Shown here: piece after piece, positions 26,101 to 38,050 of the stretch
Numbering within the stretch: position 1 is the first letter of the stretch
Layout: each line of letters opens with the position of its first letter
Source of the DNA: Rachycentron canadum
Taxonomy: Eukaryota; Chordata; Actinopteri; Carangiformes; Rachycentridae
NCBI GenBank assembly: GCA_038496675.1
Contig: CM076654.1
Coordinates: forward strand, 4,390,269-4,454,268
DNA length: 64,000 nucleotides
Direction of reading: 5' to 3'
Made by a program: the position numbers and the translations under genes
Notes under the pieces: generated by a model
The model's database searches: none
The model's input: the letters and a program-made list of their open reading frames with translations, nothing else
Told to the model about the DNA's origin: nothing

Positions 26101-29100
26101 TTTACAAAATCATTTATTATTGGATATTTTCTTTACTTTTTTCTCTACTTTTAATTGACATCCATATTGTAAGTGGAGCACAACATTTCTGATAAATGAG
26201 CTTTATCTCATTTTATCCTTAATTGAAATAAACTGTGAAGTTTTATCCACTAGTAACAATGTTTTTAGTGCAAAATCCTGTTTATATGTTTGCTATATTA
26301 CACACAACAGGGGGTGCAAATGTGGCATAATCCACACTGTTAGTCTCCTGCTATCCCACTGATCAACATCAGGTGGGCGAGATGCACCAGCAAAGACTGT
26401 GAGAGGAAAAAGAGAGCAGCGGCCTGAAACATGTATTTAGTTTGTTTGTCTCTGGTATTTGTCAGACTGTATCTTTACCCAACATTGATTTTATTTGGTA
26501 ATTGTGGTCCAATGATTATTTATGCAACTTTATAACACTAATATTTTTCCTCACTGGTAAACTTTATGTCCATAACATTTATGAATTCAAGGAAATTATT
26601 CTTGCTTCTTGACAGTTTCAAAAACTGTAATACCCTCAGGTTTTTATTATCTCTGCAGGGAACCTGATCATCACGATGTTGCATCATAAGAGAGCATAAT
26701 CAGTGTCACCGTAACCCTATTAGTGCCTTTTAAGTTACTCATCCTTTCAATTATGCAGCCATGTAAACATTTTAGTATTTAATTTGCATGTTCAATGTGT
26801 TTGATCCACAAATGTCAGAGATGTGTTTGTTTACACAGGTAATGTGGTGAGCAGTGACGGGAGAGGAGGGACTACAAGACATTTCATGATATTGAATGAA
26901 AGCTATGACAGCAGGAGACCCTGTTAAAAAAAACTTCTATCTAGTCTGTCAAATGCATCCATTATTGTTTGAATAATGTAACTGCTTTAATCAAAGTGAT
27001 ATAGCATGATATTTTTAAATAAGTGATTATTAAGTGTGCCAGTAAATGTACCCACAAACTAAAGACCATTAACTCTTTTGTTATTATTTTAATTTATTTT
27101 GTTTTTTATTAATAACTATTATTAATTAGTTTTTTTATAGTTTTATTAGTAATTAATTGTAAGTAGATTCCCATTTACACGGCGTCCTTGCATATATTAA
27201 ATACAAAATATACCATATTTCAGCTTTTAAGTATTTTGCGGTTATTTTCTGGTGCCTGATTATGTGATAAAGAGTAATATCCATTTTATAATGGTACTCT
27301 ATCTAAAACATCCCAGTATTTGCTTATTATCAAAACATTTTTCTAACTGAAGTGCTGATTCTCAGTCAGTACATCTTGGAGAGGAAGTGAGTGCACTGAC
27401 CTCACAGTGCACATTTTGTTTCTGTTGAGTCTGTCATTTTCAAATCAATTGTTGAGATGCCTGAGGTTTCATCTTAAAAGTCAGAACAACATGATTATGA
27501 TCACACTGTAAAACTAAGAATAAACTGTTTCCAAGCAATAATTATTCAACAGGTCTTAGAAGTGTCAGAGGACTGACCACCTCTGATGATGTCTCTGACA
27601 TTACACCCTTCTTTAATATATATTAATAAAATAATAAAATTTATTTTAACACAGTTAAGTCCATATAGGATTATTTCACAATTATTTTCCACCAATAAAT
27701 GCACACATATTATTGCCAATGTTGTGGTTCATACTTGACTTAATTATATAAATGGATGCATGAATAAATAGTGCAATAAATAAAACAAATAGATTAAATA
27801 TGTAGGTAATGAAGTAAATAATGTTTAATCAACGTGACTTTAACTGATTTTTTGTTAAGTGACAGCAGCTTACAATTATTTATTTATTTTATGATTTTTT
27901 TTTCTATTTCACTTGTGTTTATTTTGGATTTCTGATTTGCTAAATGTCTATCATGTGGTTATTTATTAATTTACTGCCACTTTTTCAAGGGTTTGGCCTG
28001 TCAATCATCGTGACAGTTGCAGACCTAACATAAGGTTAGAATATCAGTCTACACTCATTCCCAAATCTTTGCTCCTCAGCCAGTTTGAACTCCTGTTCTT
28101 ACTGACGCCAAACTAAGTGAACAGATGACAGGGTCTATATTGGTGCAAGTGGCACAAAAGGATTCAGATTTATTGCTAAAGGATAGAGCAGAGTATACAA
28201 CAAACAACAAACACATGACTGTATTTATCACCCACGTGTACTTTATGCAAACAAGGCAGCTTAGAATTCAGGGGGAAAAAAGCCAGAAGGCATCAAATCA
28301 CAGCATGACAGACACATCCACATAAATATCTGAAAAACATTTGATGAATAATGAGCCATGAGCCTTTTCATGGAGTAACACCAACCCAAATTATAATTTT
28401 GCCTGAAAAGCAAGAAATTCTACAAAAAAATTCATGAATCAGTTCATGACTTTGGATTTTTGTGCACACAACTGTCTAATGCTTCAAAACAAACTCTAAA
28501 AACCATCCACAACTGTGACGATGCTGTGTGCCCTGACAACTTCGCTCTATACTGTATGTGTTACTTCCTAGTGTGCTACAACCAAAGCTACAACCAGCCA
28601 GGAGTAATTAAAGGAAAGTGCAAAACTATAGTGAATGAATAATCCTTTTGATTTATATTTTTTCATCTTTCAGCTATTAGTGTGAGATACTCTTTGACTG
28701 CACATAACCCTCTCACCACTGAAAACAGGACATTCTGTATATTCTGTCAGTATCTGTGCTGTTGAGCTGAAGAGATTGGTGTGATTGTGTTAAAATAAGG
28801 TGCAGGCCCACAGTGGGTGACGTGATGCTTGAAGACTTAAGGATGATGCATGTGGATGGCCGCAATCCAAACATACACCTACAAAAATGACTGCGAGAAA
28901 TTAGACAGCGCTGGCCTACATCAGTGCAAATCACAGTAGAAACCAGTGGAGGAGGGACCAGCAAGTCACCTCCGAATACAGAAAACCCTTCAGCGGCTGC
29001 CCACGGCTGCTAACGCTCTGCCCGATAAGGCGACTACTCAGTCCACACCTACAGAGAAACACAGAGTTACACTGGCTAAATGTGTTAATATAAGTCTCAC

Positions 29101-32100
29101 AATACCTCTGCTTAAAATACACCTTGCCATTTATATTTGTTTACGGTCTAATCGCATAAATGCCACAAGATAACACGATACAGCAAAGTATGGTTTTTAT
29201 TTAGTGCAAATGAAATGAGGATCAAGTGTGGGAGAGAGAAGAAGGGGAACAGAAATACAAATGGATAGAAATTTTTATATAAGTCTATCATCACAATTTA
29301 TCTTTTTTTTTGTGAATGTGAAGTGATCCCCAAATTTCTTTTTAGCCATGGTAGTGGCATGGCTCCAGAGGCCACAGTGTCAGTCTGTTAAGATGTCTGT
29401 CAGCCAATCCAGCACTTTCATACAGGCTGAAATATTTCAACAAATTTTAGATGGATTGCAAGAAATTTGGTTCAGATATCCCTGTCGCCATTGCGCTGAA
29501 TCAGTATCACTTTGGTGATCCTCTGATCTGACCAAATACTGTGGTTTATGACCAAACACTTGCAAAACTAATTGAATTCATATCAGCCTAAGCTGTACTT
29601 AGTTTTTAATCCTGAGTAGCAAATGTTACTATAATAACATGTTTAACTAAGGTAGCATGTTCAGCATTATACGTGCTAAACATTAGCATGTTAGCTATAT
29701 TGCATGTCACTGTCAATGTAAGCATTCAATTCAAAGCATTTAAGCAAGAATAGCCTTCCTTGTTCACAGTTTTAGTCTAGCATGACTATAGACTCTTACT
29801 GCTGTTTGTACCATTAATAAGCAGAAATTTATCCAAGTCATAAGGAATCTTAGGGGTTAGTGGCCCCAGGTAAAACAAATGCACTGATTTGTCACGCACT
29901 GTTGTCTTTCTGTTTTAGATTTAACATTTAGCAAGCTACACACAACATTAACATTTCCACTATGACCAAAACCTCTACGGTTTACCATACTGCTCCTAAC
30001 ACCAACACGTCTGACTCTCTAAAACATCTAAAATAAAGGGTGAGCTGGATGACAGTCGGTTTCAACAGAGGTGGACAGTGGATTATATTCTGTGTGGAGT
30101 TTAATGGGACTGTCTCCTCTGCAAAGAGAAAGCTGCCCTTCCCAAATAATACAATCTCAAGTGTAATCAAGCTGTTTTTATGTCAAAACATGTAGAGCAG
30201 TATTACAAGTACAACTCAGCTGTATATACTCAACTTTATAGTTGAAAGTCATTGTTGAAAAAAGTGTTAATGCTGAGCACTAAGGGAAGCCTCCATCGGT
30301 GAGAACAACATGGCCTTCAGGTGATGTGAGTTTAATGCCCCTGATCTAACATGTAAAACCTGCCACCATGTGGCATCGCCATCCTCAAGCTGCAGTCAGA
30401 GCAGATTTGGCAAGACAAACTTTACTCCCTTGCTGTGGCGAAAACCAGAAGGGACTGAACATGCTGTACTGTGGGCAGGTGTACAAGCATAAGCTGCTCG
30501 GGCTAGCAGGCTAACAATAGCATGCCACGAGCTGAAAATTAGCCCTGTTTTTCACACTTTATTATTTTACCTTCTGTCTCTGCCCTTGCATGGACTGCTG
30601 AATCTTTCTGATAGTACTGCTTTGTGTTTTTTCCTCTATGAAATTACAAGCAACAATCAATTCTTTCTCAGCAAGAGGTTAAACACATCTTGCCTGTCTC
30701 TCAAACTGCATAGGTTGGATCTCGAGTATAGCCTCAGTACAGTTAGAGAGAAAAATAGAAACGAACAGCTCCAAAAGAAGGTAAGTTGAAAAATTGATCA
30801 AAGGCTGAGGAGAATGAATTTAGATTTGAGAGATATGCAAGGTCATAAGGACGTTGGGTCAATCTCTGAGAATCATGACAGACTAGAACTGAAAATCTAT
30901 TCTACCACGAACTGTAATTGTTATGCTTAAAGAATAAGATGTATTTAGTATAGATTTATCTGGCTCATGATAGAGTCAGACAGTAGCAGTTTTCTGATAC
31001 TACCTCTCCACGAAGCTGGAAAGGATTTTTTTATGTTGTTGATGTTAAAAAAAACAAGACCAGACAAAGGTCCTCTTATAGACACGGTAAAGCTGGCTAA
31101 CATAAGTAAAGCAGCATATTTCCCAAAATGGTGGAGTGTCCTTTGAGCAGACTATTGAAGTAGATGAGCCCATCTGACACATTGGCTAAACTGACCTCTT
31201 CACAAGTGCTACCCTCACAGATAATCCAGATAAACTGAAGCACTTAATGAATGTACAGCACACTATAACTTCCACACCAGCTTTATCCGATCAGTTAAAC
31301 TCCCGTGGCCTGTGCTTTCCTGCATTGCAAATGTCCAGCACTCTCATTCAAGATCAGTTAAGAGCAAAATAAATGGTTTTTGAGCAAAGGTTGGTGCAGT
31401 TTGAGGGATTAATGTTGGTTTAGCACAACTTCTACTCCCCACATTTAGCCTAGTGAGCAGCAGCATACTGTTATTGATTTGTGTGTAAACATGAACGGAG
31501 CATGTTTTCAGTAAAAGAACTATTCATTAAAAGCATATTAATAAACTAAAAGGGGCCCAAAGCCCTCTGAAAAACAGATTTTTGATGATCTGATGTGAAA
31601 TTTAGGATCCTATCCAGGAACTATCCAGTAATTTGCCATCAACATACAGTCACATAACAACAGTCACGTATTACACAGCGGAAGGCCAAAGTGAACCTGG
31701 CTCCCAAAGGGAAGCACATTGATTTCTGACATTGGTGATTGTCCACAGGCAACAAAACAAAGTGAGACAAATAACCCCTGTTAAAGCAGACAAAATGGTA
31801 CTCCAATGATTTAGTATTTCATGACAACCATATTCATGAAAGAACAAAAGAATCTTCAAAATCAAAGCCGAAATGCACCCTACAATTCCCATAATGCAAC
31901 TCAGTTGTGTCGTTTGTTAGACATTGATAACGTCATCAAATAAATTGAGACCACATTTTCAAATAACACTGTAAGCAACATGACCAGGAGAATTACCACA
32001 GATACAGTTAGCAACTAGCATGTTAACATAGCATAGCACCTGGCAGCTTAATAGGCAGGCATTTCCCTCAAGTGATGGTGGAGACCAAAAAAGAGCTAAA

Positions 32101-35100
32101 ATGAGAGTAAATATTGGACTTACTTTCCTCTGGAAAACATAAGCACAGCTTCAATTAAGCGATAAATATACTACAGCACAAACTAGCAATTCTTCATTGC
32201 TAACAAGTTTGCTATACCACTTTCAAAGGTGATGAACAAACAATGTGACCATTATTCCCGCTCCATACAGCAACAGGCCAGGTGTGCTTTACACTTTTCT
32301 CTCAAGCTCTCATTTTCCATTCTTCTAAATTCTACTTATTTTTATTTGGAGAAGCTGTTGGAAAGTTTGTGCCCAGTTGTACAAGATCAGGAAGCCATGC
32401 AGTTGAATCCAGCCTAGAAGAGACTGTAAGGCTGTTCAAACAGCCTTCGAGTGTGGCAGGTATAAACTTGCACCTTTAGACATGGTTGGAGGACAGTTTG
32501 TATGACCTATTTGCCTCAAGCATAATGAGCCCTTTAGCTTGATAAGCTACAGTAGAGAGTGGAAAAATACCATGGTGAAGCAAAAAAAAAAAAAAAAAAA
32601 AAGCAAAAAAAAAAAGCTGATGCTTCATTTCTTGTTCAAATAACCATTGTAAAACCTTTACCCATCTCATATACTTGAACATGAAAGAATAACAACACTG
32701 GCTTTGACCTACCCTCATTTCTGTTACATATAATACATAACTGGATCACATGTCATGCTCTATCATGTGTCTGCATCTCTATGAAAAGATCATTCATCAT
32801 GTGCGTTGATCATTCCAGTGTATCCAAGGGATACCACCGGCAATGCATAATCATATTAATGGAAACCAGTATTAGCACTTCATCCAGGTAATGATATAGG
32901 CTGCTATTCTTGGTAAAGCTTTTGGCTAAAGCAAGGTCAGTGCTCAACGCCTCCAACAGATTGTGTCTGAGGCTCAATCTGGGTCCTTTAGGTTAATAAT
33001 AGAGACGAAAAAAGCAAAACAGAGGTGTCGTAGAGGAATCTCCAATACACACACAGGTTAACAAGGAAGGCTTTTGCGTATGGCTGACGTCATTGTGATC
33101 CTGATCTAAACCCCCGGTGGACAACTCATTTGTCGTTAAGGCAATAAGAGGACTGTCATCCTGAAAGGCTCGACAACACTGAGGATTTGAGGAAGATTAG
33201 ACAGTTCTCAGGAGTAATTCCCTTTGTCGCACTTGTGTATTAACTGTTGAGTGTGTTTTTCTTTGTTCTCTTTTATTTCTAACGCTTGTTTCTTTTCTGG
33301 TGGTCAGCGCTTCTTTCTCATATTACTTTAGATTTAATTTCTACTCAGAAGCATCTCACAGAATTAAATACAAACAACAAATAAGCTGATATAAGAACTT
33401 CCATCCAGACCAAGTTTTCACAGTAACAAAAGGCATATTTGTATTGGTTGTCAGATATTGATAAAATGTTTTACAAGAGGAACACTGCCTAAATTTAACA
33501 AGAGAAGAACAGCAGCCCACAACAGTACATGACTATCAAAATATCTCACTCTGACCTGAATTCATGTTGGTGTGTCTCATTTTGTCTGTTGAGCATAAAT
33601 GTGATAAAAATGTGGTCAATTACTGTATTTTATAAGCACTCTGAATTTCCCAGTCGCATATAAAACAATATGTATTTGTTTTTTTTTGTTTCAACTCCAA
33701 GGTTTTTTCAAGTGTTATAACATGGCCAAATTAGTACTTACCAAAACACACAGATACAACTTGTGGTTGCAGTTCAAAGTCACTCTCTGTTACTGCTTCA
33801 TTTACAGCTTTAGGATGAAACAAATTTCAGTAGTGAAACATAGGCTTGGACATTAATAATCCCACATGGGGACTAACTATTTGGATGCAAAGCATAGCAA
33901 TACAGGACCATAGGATGATTAAGTTTGACTCACAATTTTAACTTTGTAAAATATAATGATATGTGTTATATGGAAGGCCAACAAACTTGTCTACTGAGTT
34001 TCCAGCTTCAGCAGGTATCTGTTTTCAGAACAACACAACTGATAAACCTACTTTACACCACCAGCCGAGCACCAGACAATATAGCACGACAGCAGACAAT
34101 ATAGCAAGTAGCTAGTAAATGCAAAGGAGCCAATGTAGCAGCTAGTTAGTGAATGTAGTTGAGCCAAAGAGCCTAATCTTTTTCTAAGGTGTTGATGGAG
34201 ACCAAAACAGAGCAAAAGTAAGTCTGGGTATTGGGTATTATGTTCCTCAAGAGGCCAGAAACATGGCTTCAAATGGATGCTAACGTCCCTCTGTGTCTGA
34301 TTTGCTATCCCTTCAGCTATGACAACTATGTTTAATGCAACTTTATAATAATATGAATATGGTGGATATGCTTTGCCACCAAATCCATCATAAATATAGT
34401 TGTTTGGGCTGTAATAAAATAATAATGATAATTATCATAAAAAGCGACTTTCACTATTAGACATGGTTTGGGTTCATGCGTATAACTCACTGGGAACATG
34501 ATTAATATTTGCCACAGTGAAAGGTATGGGAAATTTCTGAATGCACAGAAAAACAAAACTTAGTTCAAAAGACTCTGCTGGAGCAATGATGGTATATTAG
34601 GTGTGAAGTGAAATTAATGTTCAGTGTTGCAGCAGAGCACAGTGTGTATGAATACAAAGTGAAGACAGATGTTCCACTGTTGTGGCATACAACAAAGACT
34701 ACAACATCCCTGATGCATTATGTTTTCTTTTCAATTCAACAGATCGGGTAAAAACAGATTAATAATGAATGTTTTGGAACCTGCATTGTTTCCACTAGCT
34801 TGTGACTGTCTACTTCTCTTTCGCTAGAACTCTTACTACTTGTCTTACTGCCCCCTGCAGTCTACAGAGACGTGTTTCACATCACCCCCCCCCCCGTGCT
34901 TATGGGATGTTAGTCCCATGGAACAAGTGATATAAACAGTGCTGTTGCAGCAAACACTCCTCATTTTACAATAGTAATCTATTCAACATATCTAACAACA
35001 TATGTGTCACTGCAAACAGCAAGATCCAAATGCAAGAGTTTGTATTTGTCATAATGCCATAGCGTTTTAAAGGATAATATCTTAATGTGACTTCTAATGT

Positions 35101-37003
35101 GCACCATCAGTGCAAACATTAATAAAACCCTAACCCTACAGAGATAGAACTCTTGTCCTCTGCATTATGGCAAAGTAAAGCTTTTTAAGCCATGGCACAA
35201 GTGAAATGATCTTTTTGACATAACTGTTTATGCTCCCATGCTTTCTCTAAAAAGTCAACCTACCTTAGGCAAAAAGGAAAGATACAACACCCTCCCCCTA
35301 TCTGACCTCCTTTAACCACTGAATCATTATTTTCTTTAAAAAGCTGAATGTGCTATCTGGATATATATTTTTGAGAAATGCTCAAATGGATTCATCCAAA
35401 AAAGTAATAATTTTTAAATCAAACCTATTTTAAGGCTAATATTAATGTTTTTATAATGTCAAAAGAATATGTTTCTAAAGCTTATAACAAATAATCCAGT
35501 GCCCACAATGTTTTTCAAGGAATTCAGAGAAGAGAGTGTGAACATTTATCTTCATGCTGTAGCTTGTTCATCGCTGGCAGCAAATGTGTACTAAATATTA
35601 GTTGTCTCCTCTTGGATTACATTCCTGTCCCCTGTCTGTGCAACACTTTCAAACTTCCCTTAAAAGCCCAGACACATCATTGAAAATATTACCATGCGTT
35701 TATATCTTTTAGAATATTATATATGTAGCCTGTGGGGTTGGGATCAGCGTGTAGTGCTCACAAGTGAATTTTCTATGGTATTTTTATGTAATATCTCAAT
35801 TATATTCCCACTGGGATTTGAAGTGTGTTGATGGCACACACGGATACTCAGTGGTGAGTTTATGGCGACCTTATCGCCCTTAATGGTATTTGTTTAAATC
35901 TCCTGAGGCATCACCATAACATTCTTACAGGCCCTTAATGCTGTGCTGTGTCCGCGCTGCTCAATAGTGAGTTTTCAGTGACCTTATCGCACTTTATGGC
36001 GTTTTTATTTTATGTCCTGTAAGAGCCTGTCACTGGTGGAGGGGGGGAGAGAGAGAGAGAGAGATAAAGATAAAGAGAGAGAGAGATAAAGAGAGATGGG
36101 GGGGGGGGGGTACTTTGGCTGGATTGAGTGGTCTCAAAACGGACAGTCTGATATCTCAAACACAACATATTATGGCCATTACGTAACGCAAATTACGGAA
36201 TACCCCGTGGGCCAATTAAACGGATAATGATATTTTGTAAGAATTTCAGTAATCTGCTCGCCTTGCGTAACGGCGGGGCCAGGGATGCGCAGGCTGGCGG
36301 ATTGGTAGTGGATTGTAAACACGGGCTGCCTATAGGCCTCAGCTGCCTCAGATATTATTCTGATGGAGAAGAGCCACCTTCTCTCCCCGCCACCTGCAGA
36401 ATGCGCAAGTCTATAACAGCCCACTGCAGCCCCGTAGACCTCTTGATTTATTGCACTGCACAAAACAGATAGCAGTGGGCTTCAGCACAGATCTTTGCAT
36501 ATTTATGCAATGGCAAACGCAGCAGAAAACCAGATAGTCGTTGAAAGAAAATATCTCTATATAAGTATATAGAGATATTTATATAAATATATATATATAT
36601 ATATNNNNNNNNNNNNNNNNNNNNNNNNNNNNNNNNNNNNNNNNNNNNNNNNNNNNNNNNNNNNNNNNNNNNNNNNNNNNNNNNNNNNNNNNNNNNNNNN
36701 NNNNNNNNNNNNNNNNNNNNNNNNNNNNNNNNNNNNNNNNNNNNNNNNNNNNNNNNNNNNNNNNNNNNNNNNNNNNNNNNNNNNNNNNNNNNNNNNNNNN
36801 NNNNNNNNNNNNNNNNNNNNNNNNNNNNNNNNNNNNNNNNNNNNNNNNNNNNNNNNNNNNNNNNNNNNNNNNNNNNNNNNNNNNNNNNNNNNNNNNNNNN
36901 NNNNNNNNNNNNNNNNNNNNNNNNNNNNNNNNNNNNNNNNNNNNNNNNNNNNNNNNNNNNNNNNNNNNNNNNNNNNNNNNNNNNNNNNNNNNNNNNNNNN
37001 NNN

Positions 37004-37034
<31 letters not shown>

Positions 37035-37307
37035 GTGGCCTAGGAATGAATAACAGACGGTGACAGCCATCCGTATCGATTTAGATGAAGATGCACAGCA
37101 GATATTCAGTCATTCCGCTCATATGGTGCTTACCTCCAGCGTTCGTATCTCTTTTTGTGTCAAGTCGTTGGATGTGGCACATTTGGTCCGTAAACCCTCC
37201 AAACTAGAAATGCTTATGTCTATCATATTTTGCACCAACTCGCACTGCTGCAAGGCTTTCTGCAAACTAAGATGCTGCTCCTCGCTTTTTGTCATCTCCT
37301 CGTTCAT
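11441..37307 (-). CDS. ksr2: Kinase suppressor of Ras 2, 5' part (four coding exons)
   Basis: KSR2 is a cytoplasmic pseudokinase scaffold that brings RAF, MEK and ERK together; it binds BRAF through its N-terminal CA1 (coiled coil plus SAM-like) region. Four exons join in frame: 37307-37134, 25094-24954, 24297-24147 and 11942-11441, each with GT donor and AG acceptor where these fall in the window. They give the first 322 codons plus 2 nt. Residues 1-155 match the CA1 region of vertebrate KSR2 almost without gaps as I remember it (for example MTKSEEQ, LQKALQQCELVQNMID, ECARLNASLSCLRK). Residues 156-322 are the proline/serine-rich CA2 region. The C1 and kinase-like domains must lie to the left of position 1. 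KSR1 is the alternative, but the N-terminus fits KSR2 better. The intron sizes (0.66, 12.0, 12.2 kb) agree with a very large gene. Partial only by the window edge; no break is seen. Confidence 0.93.
13374..13390 (+). repeat. Poly-G run (17)
   Basis: Uninterrupted G17 in ksr2 intron 3. The length may be inaccurate because such runs are sequencing-error prone. Confidence 0.85.
13610..13830. repeat. Teleost interspersed repeat fragment
   Basis: GGTGAACATACTGGACCATT and TTTAGCAGCTGAAGAGCTGG resemble a high-copy teleost repeat; related pieces lie at about 16.2, 32.0 and 34.1 kb. Boundaries are approximate. Confidence 0.45.
15905..16345. repeat. Teleost interspersed repeat, fairly complete copy
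   Basis: It contains CAGTTAGCTTAGCTTAGCAT, AAGACTGGAAGCAGAGGCAA and then GTGAATATTGGACTCACATT and AATGAATGATAATGTTTCTC, in the order I recall for an abundant percomorph repeat. Boundaries are approximate. Confidence 0.6.
18240..18261. repeat. (CA)n microsatellite
   Basis: Eleven CA units in ksr2 intron 3. Confidence 0.9.
19680..19701. repeat. (TGTC)n microsatellite
   Basis: About five TGTC units, followed by TTTC units, in ksr2 intron 3. Confidence 0.85.
20117..20156. repeat. (GT)20 microsatellite
   Basis: Twenty GT units; the longest clean dinucleotide array in the window. Confidence 0.95.
20440..20460. repeat. (GGTTT)n short tandem repeat
   Basis: Four units of GGTTT in ksr2 intron 3, followed by an A/G-rich stretch with AAGGAAAGG words. 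Confidence 0.85.
22442..22475. repeat. Perfect 15-bp inverted repeat, 4-nt loop, in ksr2 intron 3
   Basis: Arms 22442-22456 and 22461-22475 are exact reverse complements (inner part TCCATACAAAA / TTTTGTATGGA) around TTTC. There is no neighbouring gene end, so it is not read as a terminator. Confidence 0.85.
24147..24297 (-). CDS. ksr2: ksr2 exon 3 (SAM-like part of CA1)
   Basis: 151 nt; starts in phase 0 after TAG acceptor and ends with one base of a split Gly codon before GTAAGA. The peptide EMSPGEVTLEGLLEM, EQVCELLQKFGANEEECARL and NASLSCLRKAH is the helical SAM-like portion of CA1. It sits only 656 bp from exon 2. Confidence 0.93.
24954..25094 (-). CDS. ksr2: ksr2 exon 2 (CA1 region)
   Basis: 47 codons in phase 0 on both sides; acceptor CCCAG, donor GTAAGA. 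The peptide GKLVKYFSRQLSCK then RLGHWFRIVNLRKEV corresponds to the CA1 segment that leads into the SAM-like fold of KSR proteins. This region packs against BRAF in the known KSR-BRAF interaction. It follows exon 1 after a 12-kb intron. Confidence 0.92.
29405..29730. repeat. Teleost interspersed repeat fragment
   Basis: It contains TTTAGATGGATTGCAAGAAA, GGTTCAGATATCCCTGTCGC, TCACTTTGGTGATCCTCTGA and a tail with repeated TAGCATGTTAGC-like words, the order typical of a common teleost repeat as I recall it. Confidence 0.55.
31985..32160. repeat. Teleost interspersed repeat fragment
   Basis: GTGATGGTGGAGACCAAAAA followed by GAGTAAATATTGGACTTACT matches the pattern also seen at about 16.2 and 34.2 kb. 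Confidence 0.5.
34060..34300. repeat. Teleost interspersed repeat fragment
   Basis: GTTGATGGAGACCAAAACAG and flanking TAGC-rich words are related to the copies at 16.2 and 32.0 kb. It is more diverged. Confidence 0.45.
35847..36019. repeat. Diverged direct duplication of a ~60-bp module
   Basis: Two similar blocks, 35847-35905 and 35960-36019, share the skeleton CTCA..AGTGAGTTT, GACCTTATCGC, TTTATGGC/TTAATGG and TCCTG in the same order with small indels. They are separated by about 54 bp. The block is in ksr2 intron 1, about 1.1-1.3 kb from exon 1, and could be a regulatory element with duplicated binding modules. Function is inference only. Confidence 0.6.
36046..36092. repeat. GA-rich simple repeat
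   Basis: GAGAGA runs interrupted by GATAAA words, followed by a G-run at about 36098-36110. Confidence 0.8.
36605..37003. other. Assembly gap (399 N) at an AT microsatellite
   Basis: Run of N flanked on both sides by (AT)n. It lies in ksr2 intron 1, 130 bp from the exon 1 donor. Left of it, 36551-36578 is a perfect AT-rich inverted repeat with 13-bp arms and a 2-base spacer. Confidence 0.98.
37134..37307 (-). CDS. ksr2: ksr2 exon 1 (start codon, CA1 coiled-coil start)
   Basis: This exon has 58 complete codons from ATG (37307-37305) to GAG, then donor GTAAGC. The peptide starts MNEEMTKSEEQ and runs through LQKALQQCELVQNMID and TKCATSNDLTQKEIRTLE, which I recognise as the N-terminus of vertebrate KSR2. 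The frame stays open upstream to 37346, but that position is a GTG, so the ATG at 37307 is preferred. The exon lies just outside the 36605-37003 assembly gap and beside the GC-rich upstream region. Confidence 0.93.
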
Positions 37308-38050
37308 AGTTTGGCGAGCAGTGGTCGTTATTTCCCCCTTTTGCACTTTAAGAAAAATAAAATACTAAAATAAAATAAAAAAATTAAATTAAATAAAAAA
37401 ATAAAAAAAAAACAAGGGAGAAAAAAAATAACAATAATAATTCAAAAAGGAAACGTGGAGGAGCCCACGGAGCAGAGCAACCTGCAAAACGCCATGAAAC
37501 AAGATTTACAGACGGGGTTTGAGCCGTGAGAGAGTCGACTCCATTGCAACAACAGTCCTCGTAGTTCCTGCTGTTTCATCAAGGTGTCTGGTTCTAGGCT
37601 AAATCAAACACAAGATGAAGATACCGAGCGGGACTACACGGTTTGCCAAAGCATCCATTGGGTGTCCCTTCGTTTCAAATGGATGTTTTAAAGGGGGGGG
37701 AGGGAGAGGGGGGGAGAGAGAAAAAAGAAAAGCTGCTCAGCGCATCATAAGCAGACGTATCGGGAGGGAAAAGCCTGGTGGTTTTAAAGGTGCTGATGTG
37801 TGGATTGGATGCAGGTACTCCCTGTCTCCCGTGGTAGCAGCTGCATCCCGGTTCGCTCCCACCACACCGACATGTTTCCTGTCAATCAAACCCACAGCAA
37901 CAGCAACAGCATCGCATCGCCCTGGCACCGCTGCGAGGGGCCCGTTCTCGCGAGATTGGCGCGAAAGTGCAGCGGGCTCCGCGGCTTCACCCAGTCTCCA
38001 GGCCCGGATGGGGAGCAAAACCAACACCTTTCGTGTGTTTGGAGGGAAGA
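37308..38050 (-). promoter_or_regulatory. ksr2: GC-rich upstream / 5' leader region of ksr2
   Basis: The region just upstream of the ksr2 ATG is CpG-richer than the surrounding intron and intergenic DNA. It contains TCTCGCGAGA at 37946-37955, an inverted CCAAT box (ATTGG, 37955-37959) and an E2F-type site GCGCGAAA at 37959-37966, all overlapping or abutting. No transcription start can be fixed from sequence. The plus-strand open frame through this region (37615-38181) is best explained by GC-rich composition. Confidence 0.5.

Larger units (their letters stand above)
25095..37133 (-). other. ksr2 intron 1
   Basis: A 12.0-kb intron. It holds interspersed repeats (about 29.4-29.7, 32.0-32.2 and 34.1-34.3 kb), poly-A near 32581-32600, a duplicated module at 35847-36019, a GA-rich tract near 36046-36092 and the second N gap (36605-37003). 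No exon was recognised. Confidence 0.7.

Noticed and set aside
36551..36578. 13-bp inverted repeat next to the second gap
   Set aside because: Composed of AT/TA words at the edge of an (AT)n tract, where such symmetry is expected by chance.
37308..37346. N-terminal extension of ksr2 exon 1 to 37346
   Set aside because: The codon there is GTG, and the ATG at 37307 aligns with the known KSR2 start.
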